A stretch of DNA of 64,000 bases from Caldilineaceae bacterium. GTDB lineage: Bacteria > Chloroflexota > Anaerolineae > Caldilineales > Caldilineaceae. The stretch lies in NCBI GenBank assembly GCA_026645575.1, contig JAPKMW010000036.1, positions 1 to 64,000 on the forward strand, read 5' to 3'. The notes beneath the pieces are model-generated. The model was not told the DNA's origin. It searched no databases and saw only the letters and a program-made list of their open reading frames with translations. The translations under genes and the position numbers were made by a program. This document shows positions 61,458 through 64,000 of this stretch, in pieces (position 1 is the stretch's first letter; every line of letters begins with the position of its first letter).

Positions 61458-64000
61458 GATTCACCTCCAGATGATTTTACACAGGGCTGATGCACTGATT
61501 GACAGAAAGCCTGCGCTGCGGCTATTGCCTCGGCAAAAGACCAGCGCGCACCCAGCGCCCAGGCTGCGGCAAAGTCCGCTTCCCCCAAGACGGTGCGTGT
61601 GCCTTCAATCAGCCGGGTTAATTCTGTCCGATCCATCGTTTTGAGATACGGTGGTAGCGTATCGACAAGCGTTTGTGTCGCGGCCAACAGACAGGCGGCC
61701 AGTTTGTGTTGGCTCTGTTGCACAGCAATGGCGCTACAACTCAGCCAGCATTCAACCGCGACATGTTTGTTTTCCAACACCTGACTCAGGGCTAGCGCTT
61801 CGCCATAACAAGCCAGCGCGTCTGCCCATTCACTGCGGGTGCGCTGTACATGCCCCAGCACGGACCAACTCAACATGGTGCGATCCTTGTTGCCAATGGC
61901 CTGGGCCAGCTGCAATCCTTCTTGGATATGATGCAGGGCCGCAGCAGCATCTCCTTGATAGAGCTTAACTTTGCTCAACCCCAACAAGGCTCCGGTTAGC
62001 TCAAAGCGAGCCTTCATTGCCCGCGCCAGCGCCAACCACTCGGTAAAGCTGGCTTCCGCCACGTCATATTGGGCATAAAAGAGCGCCAGCTCTCCTTGAA
62101 AACTTAGGGCAAAGCCCAACGCATCCGGGTCGTTGACCGTACGTAACAAGACAATGCTCTCGCGCAAATAAGCGGTTGACTGGTCGTAATCCAGCTCTTG
62201 CCCCGTCTGCAAATAGGCCAGCGACGTTAGCAGCGCCGCAATCTTGCCCTGATCGCCCACCAGCCGAAAAAGGCGCAGGCTTTCGGTAAAACGGGCCAAC
62301 GTGGCAGGGCGATCATGCAGGTTATAGGTGATCCAACCGCTTTCGCGCAACGCTTCGGCCTCACCCCAATCATCACCGGCCTGGCGATAGAGCGCAATGC
62401 TCTCCTCTGCCCACTGCAACGCCGGCTGATTGTCGCCCTGGTGTTGGGCCAACTGGGCCAGAGCCAGCAACGCGCGCGCCCGTTGCCCCAACAGCCGCGC
62501 AGTGTCAGCCTTCTGCATCCTCACAGTTGCCGCCGGTGCGGTCAAGGCTTGCGTCAACCAGTAGCGCCCCTCCTGGTAATAGCTGCGGTTGTACCAAAAT
62601 TCTTTGAGCGCCCCAGCCAGGGCGGTGGCTTGCACAGGCACATGGTGCAGCAACCATTGGAAAGCCACGCGCAGATTATCCAGCTCGGTGTCCAGACGCA
62701 GCAACCAGGTTTGTTTGGTCGGCCCTTGTAGCCGTAACGCTGCTTCCTCGGTCAATGTCAGGCAATAATCGGCGTGGCGCTGGTGCAACATGACGTCTTC
62801 GCCACATGCCTGCAACTGTTCCATGGCAAAAGCGCGCAGCGTCTCCAGAAGCAGAAAACGCCGTTGGTCGCCAACCGCGGCGGCACTATGTACCAGGCTT
62901 TTTTGCACCAATCCCTGCAACGTCCGTTCCTCAAAGCCCAGCGCGCTCACCGCTGCCAGATCAAAGCCGCCGGCAAAGACACTCAACGCCCGAAAGAGTT
63001 GTTGCTCCGCTGCGGTCAATAAACTGTAGCTCCGAGCAATGGCCTGGCGCAGGGTTTGGTGGTGGGGCGGCAGATCGGTCGGGCCGCTGATGAGCAGACC
63101 AAGCCGACGTTCATGCAAGGCAGTCAACAGTTGCTGGGGCGAAAAGAGATCCATCTGCGCGGCGCTCAGTTCCAGCGCCAGGGGTAAACAATCGAGACGG
63201 CGACAGATGGCTTCCAACGTCGGCTGTAGTTCTGGCAACGGGGCAAAGGCGGGATCGATGCTCTGCGCCCGTTCGGTAAAGAGCGCCACGGCGGCTGCCA
63301 GATCCAGCGGCGCCAGTGGGTAGCGCTGCTCACCGCGCACCTTGAGCGCCGCCCGGCTGGTGACAAGGAGATGTACCCCGCCACATTCCGCCAGCAGGTC
63401 AGCGACCAAGGGAACGGCAGCGCTCAGTTGCTCGAAATTGTCCAACACCAACAAGAGTTCTTTATGACGCAAAAACTCCACCAGGCGGTTACGCGCCGGT
63501 TTGGTGGAAGCGTCAGTCAAGCCCAATGTGGTAATAAGCACCGTGAGCAGGAGTTCAGGATCGGTCACTGCCGCCAGGGGCGCATAGTAAGCGCCATTGG
63601 CATAGAGGTGTTGCATGGTGGTTGCCACAGCCAGCGCCAGGCGCGTCTTGCCCACCCCCGGCGGACCGATCAGCGTAAAGAGGCGTCCCGTGTGACCGGC
63701 CATCCGTTTGCAGATCGCGTCCAGATCCCGTTCCCGGCCCAGCAACCCCGTCGGCGGAATGGGCAGATGCCCCGGCGCCGCATGAACTTCTTCGACTACC
63801 ATCTGCCGCTCTTGCCGCTGAATGGTGAGGCTAGTTGGCGGTTTTTCCCCACGCGCCAGCGCCGCCAGTTCGACCAGCCGCAGCGCCAGGTGGGGATCTT
63901 CCTGCAACCCCAACGCAGCGACAAAGACCGTTGCGATCACCTCCAAGTTGGGTAGCCGCAAGTTCTTTTCCAGCCGCGAAATCTGCGCTTCACTAAAACC
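61430..64000 (-). CDS. AfsR/LuxR-like regulatory NTPase with TPRs (partial, 5' end outside window)
   Basis: The frame is open to the window edge, so 856 residues are visible and the N-terminus is missing. The first visible residues GFSEAQISRLEKNLRLPNL are the end of a Cro/C1 helix-turn-helix. Then comes a nucleotide-binding domain with Walker A LIGPPGVGKTRLAL, LLLVLDNFEQL (Walker B), SRAALKVRGEQRYPLAPL and the winged part, followed by TPR-like helices (about 420-820). This is the STAND-type XRE-NB-ARC-TPR architecture. Signal and target are unknown. It overlaps the beta-lactamase-like gene start. Confidence 0.88.
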   Translation of the reverse strand, partial: GFSEAQISRLEKNLRLPNLEVIATVFVAALGLQEDPHLALRLVELAALARGEKPPTSLTIQRQERQMVVEEVHAAPGHLPIPPTGLLGRERDLDAICKRMAGHTGRLFTLIGPPGVGKTRLALAVATTMQHLYANGAYYAPLAAVTDPELLLTVLITTLGLTDASTKPARNRLVEFLRHKELLLVLDNFEQLSAAVPLVADLLAECGGVHLLVTSRAALKVRGEQRYPLAPLDLAAAVALFTERAQSIDPAFAPLPELQPTLEAICRRLDCLPLALELSAAQMDLFSPQQLLTALHERRLGLLISGPTDLPPHHQTLRQAIARSYSLLTAAEQQLFRALSVFAGGFDLAAVSALGFEERTLQGLVQKSLVHSAAAVGDQRRFLLLETLRAFAMEQLQACGEDVMLHQRHADYCLTLTEEAALRLQGPTKQTWLLRLDTELDNLRVAFQWLLHHVPVQATALAGALKEFWYNRSYYQEGRYWLTQALTAPAATVRMQKADTARLLGQRARALLALAQLAQHQGDNQPALQWAEESIALYRQAGDDWGEAEALRESGWITYNLHDRPATLARFTESLRLFRLVGDQGKIAALLTSLAYLQTGQELDYDQSTAYLRESIVLLRTVNDPDALGFALSFQGELALFYAQYDVAEASFTEWLALARAMKARFELTGALLGLSKVKLYQGDAAAALHHIQEGLQLAQAIGNKDRTMLSWSVLGHVQRTRSEWADALACYGEALALSQVLENKHVAVECWLSCSAIAVQQSQHKLAACLLAATQTLVDTLPPYLKTMDRTELTRLIEGTRTVLGEADFAAAWALGARWSFAEAIAAAQAFCQSVHQPCVKSSGGESCNVYGEKR

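Noticed and set aside
61430..63961. Start of the large NTPase at TTG 63961
   Set aside because: The frame stays open to the window end and the preceding residues (SEAQISRLEKN) are part of its helix-turn-helix, so the gene is cut by the window edge.

Overview
The window is a bacterial chromosome fragment of moderately high GC (upper 50s by eye), with no rRNA, tRNA, CRISPR array, transposase or phage genes. I think it comes from a Chloroflexota bacterium, probably Anaerolineae or Caldilineae. This rests on general style: TPR-CHAT proteins, S8 proteases ending in WNSVS repeats, lamin-tail and VTC genes, a solitary DUF2339 giant, and many short palindromic elements between genes. No phylogenetic marker is present to prove it.

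Layout. 0.2-6.2 kb: a metzincin lipoprotein, then an OmpR-type response regulator and sensor kinase. 6.3-9.1 kb: a menE-menH-menI menaquinone operon on the minus strand. 9.2-15.3 kb: a PD40 lipoprotein, a small membrane protein, an FAD oxidoreductase, a flippase-like membrane protein, a GNAT enzyme and an XRE regulator. 15.6-28.7 kb: DUF2339 protein, a 1192-residue TPR protein, a double RAM/AsnC-ligand-domain protein, a catalytically stripped PEP-synthase-like protein, CobT, a YefM/YoeB toxin-antitoxin pair, an M23 peptidase and a luciferase-family oxidoreductase. 28.7-35.6 kb: RidA, cupin, PhyH dioxygenase, an Rsm22-like methyltransferase, Gfo/Idh/MocA and a NarL-type two-component pair. 35.8-38.6 kb: a pirin/SDR/isochorismatase operon divergent from an HxlR regulator. 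38.9-46.1 kb: an HlyD/LolD/FtsX-type exporter and an overlapping KefC/KefF-like pair.

46.3-60.2 kb is the most interesting part. It holds an ECF sigma factor, a zinc-finger anti-sigma-like protein and a TPR-CHAT caspase-like protease, with two secreted subtilisins, two stand-alone receiver proteins (one broken by an in-frame amber codon), a secreted beta-solenoid protein and a truncated paralogue of it, and a DUF4956-VTC-lamin-tail operon. I found the same bipartite sequence, TGTATTTTT-N12-TGTTCTGT, six times, in both orientations. Each copy lies upstream of one of these transcription units, with exactly 12 bases between the halves. The simplest reading is a local regulon, perhaps driven by the ECF sigma factor and gated by the CHAT protease and anti-sigma. 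That is a sigma/anti-sigma/TPR-CHAT architecture resembling the protease arm of type III-E CRISPR systems, but without CRISPR. The window ends with a class-C beta-lactamase-fold hydrolase and a large AfsR/LuxR-like NTPase cut by the edge.

A second theme is intergenic palindromes. At least five families (GTGACAAGG arrays and several hairpin elements) sit at gene ends, often supplying the stop codon and sometimes the last residues of the flanking proteins.
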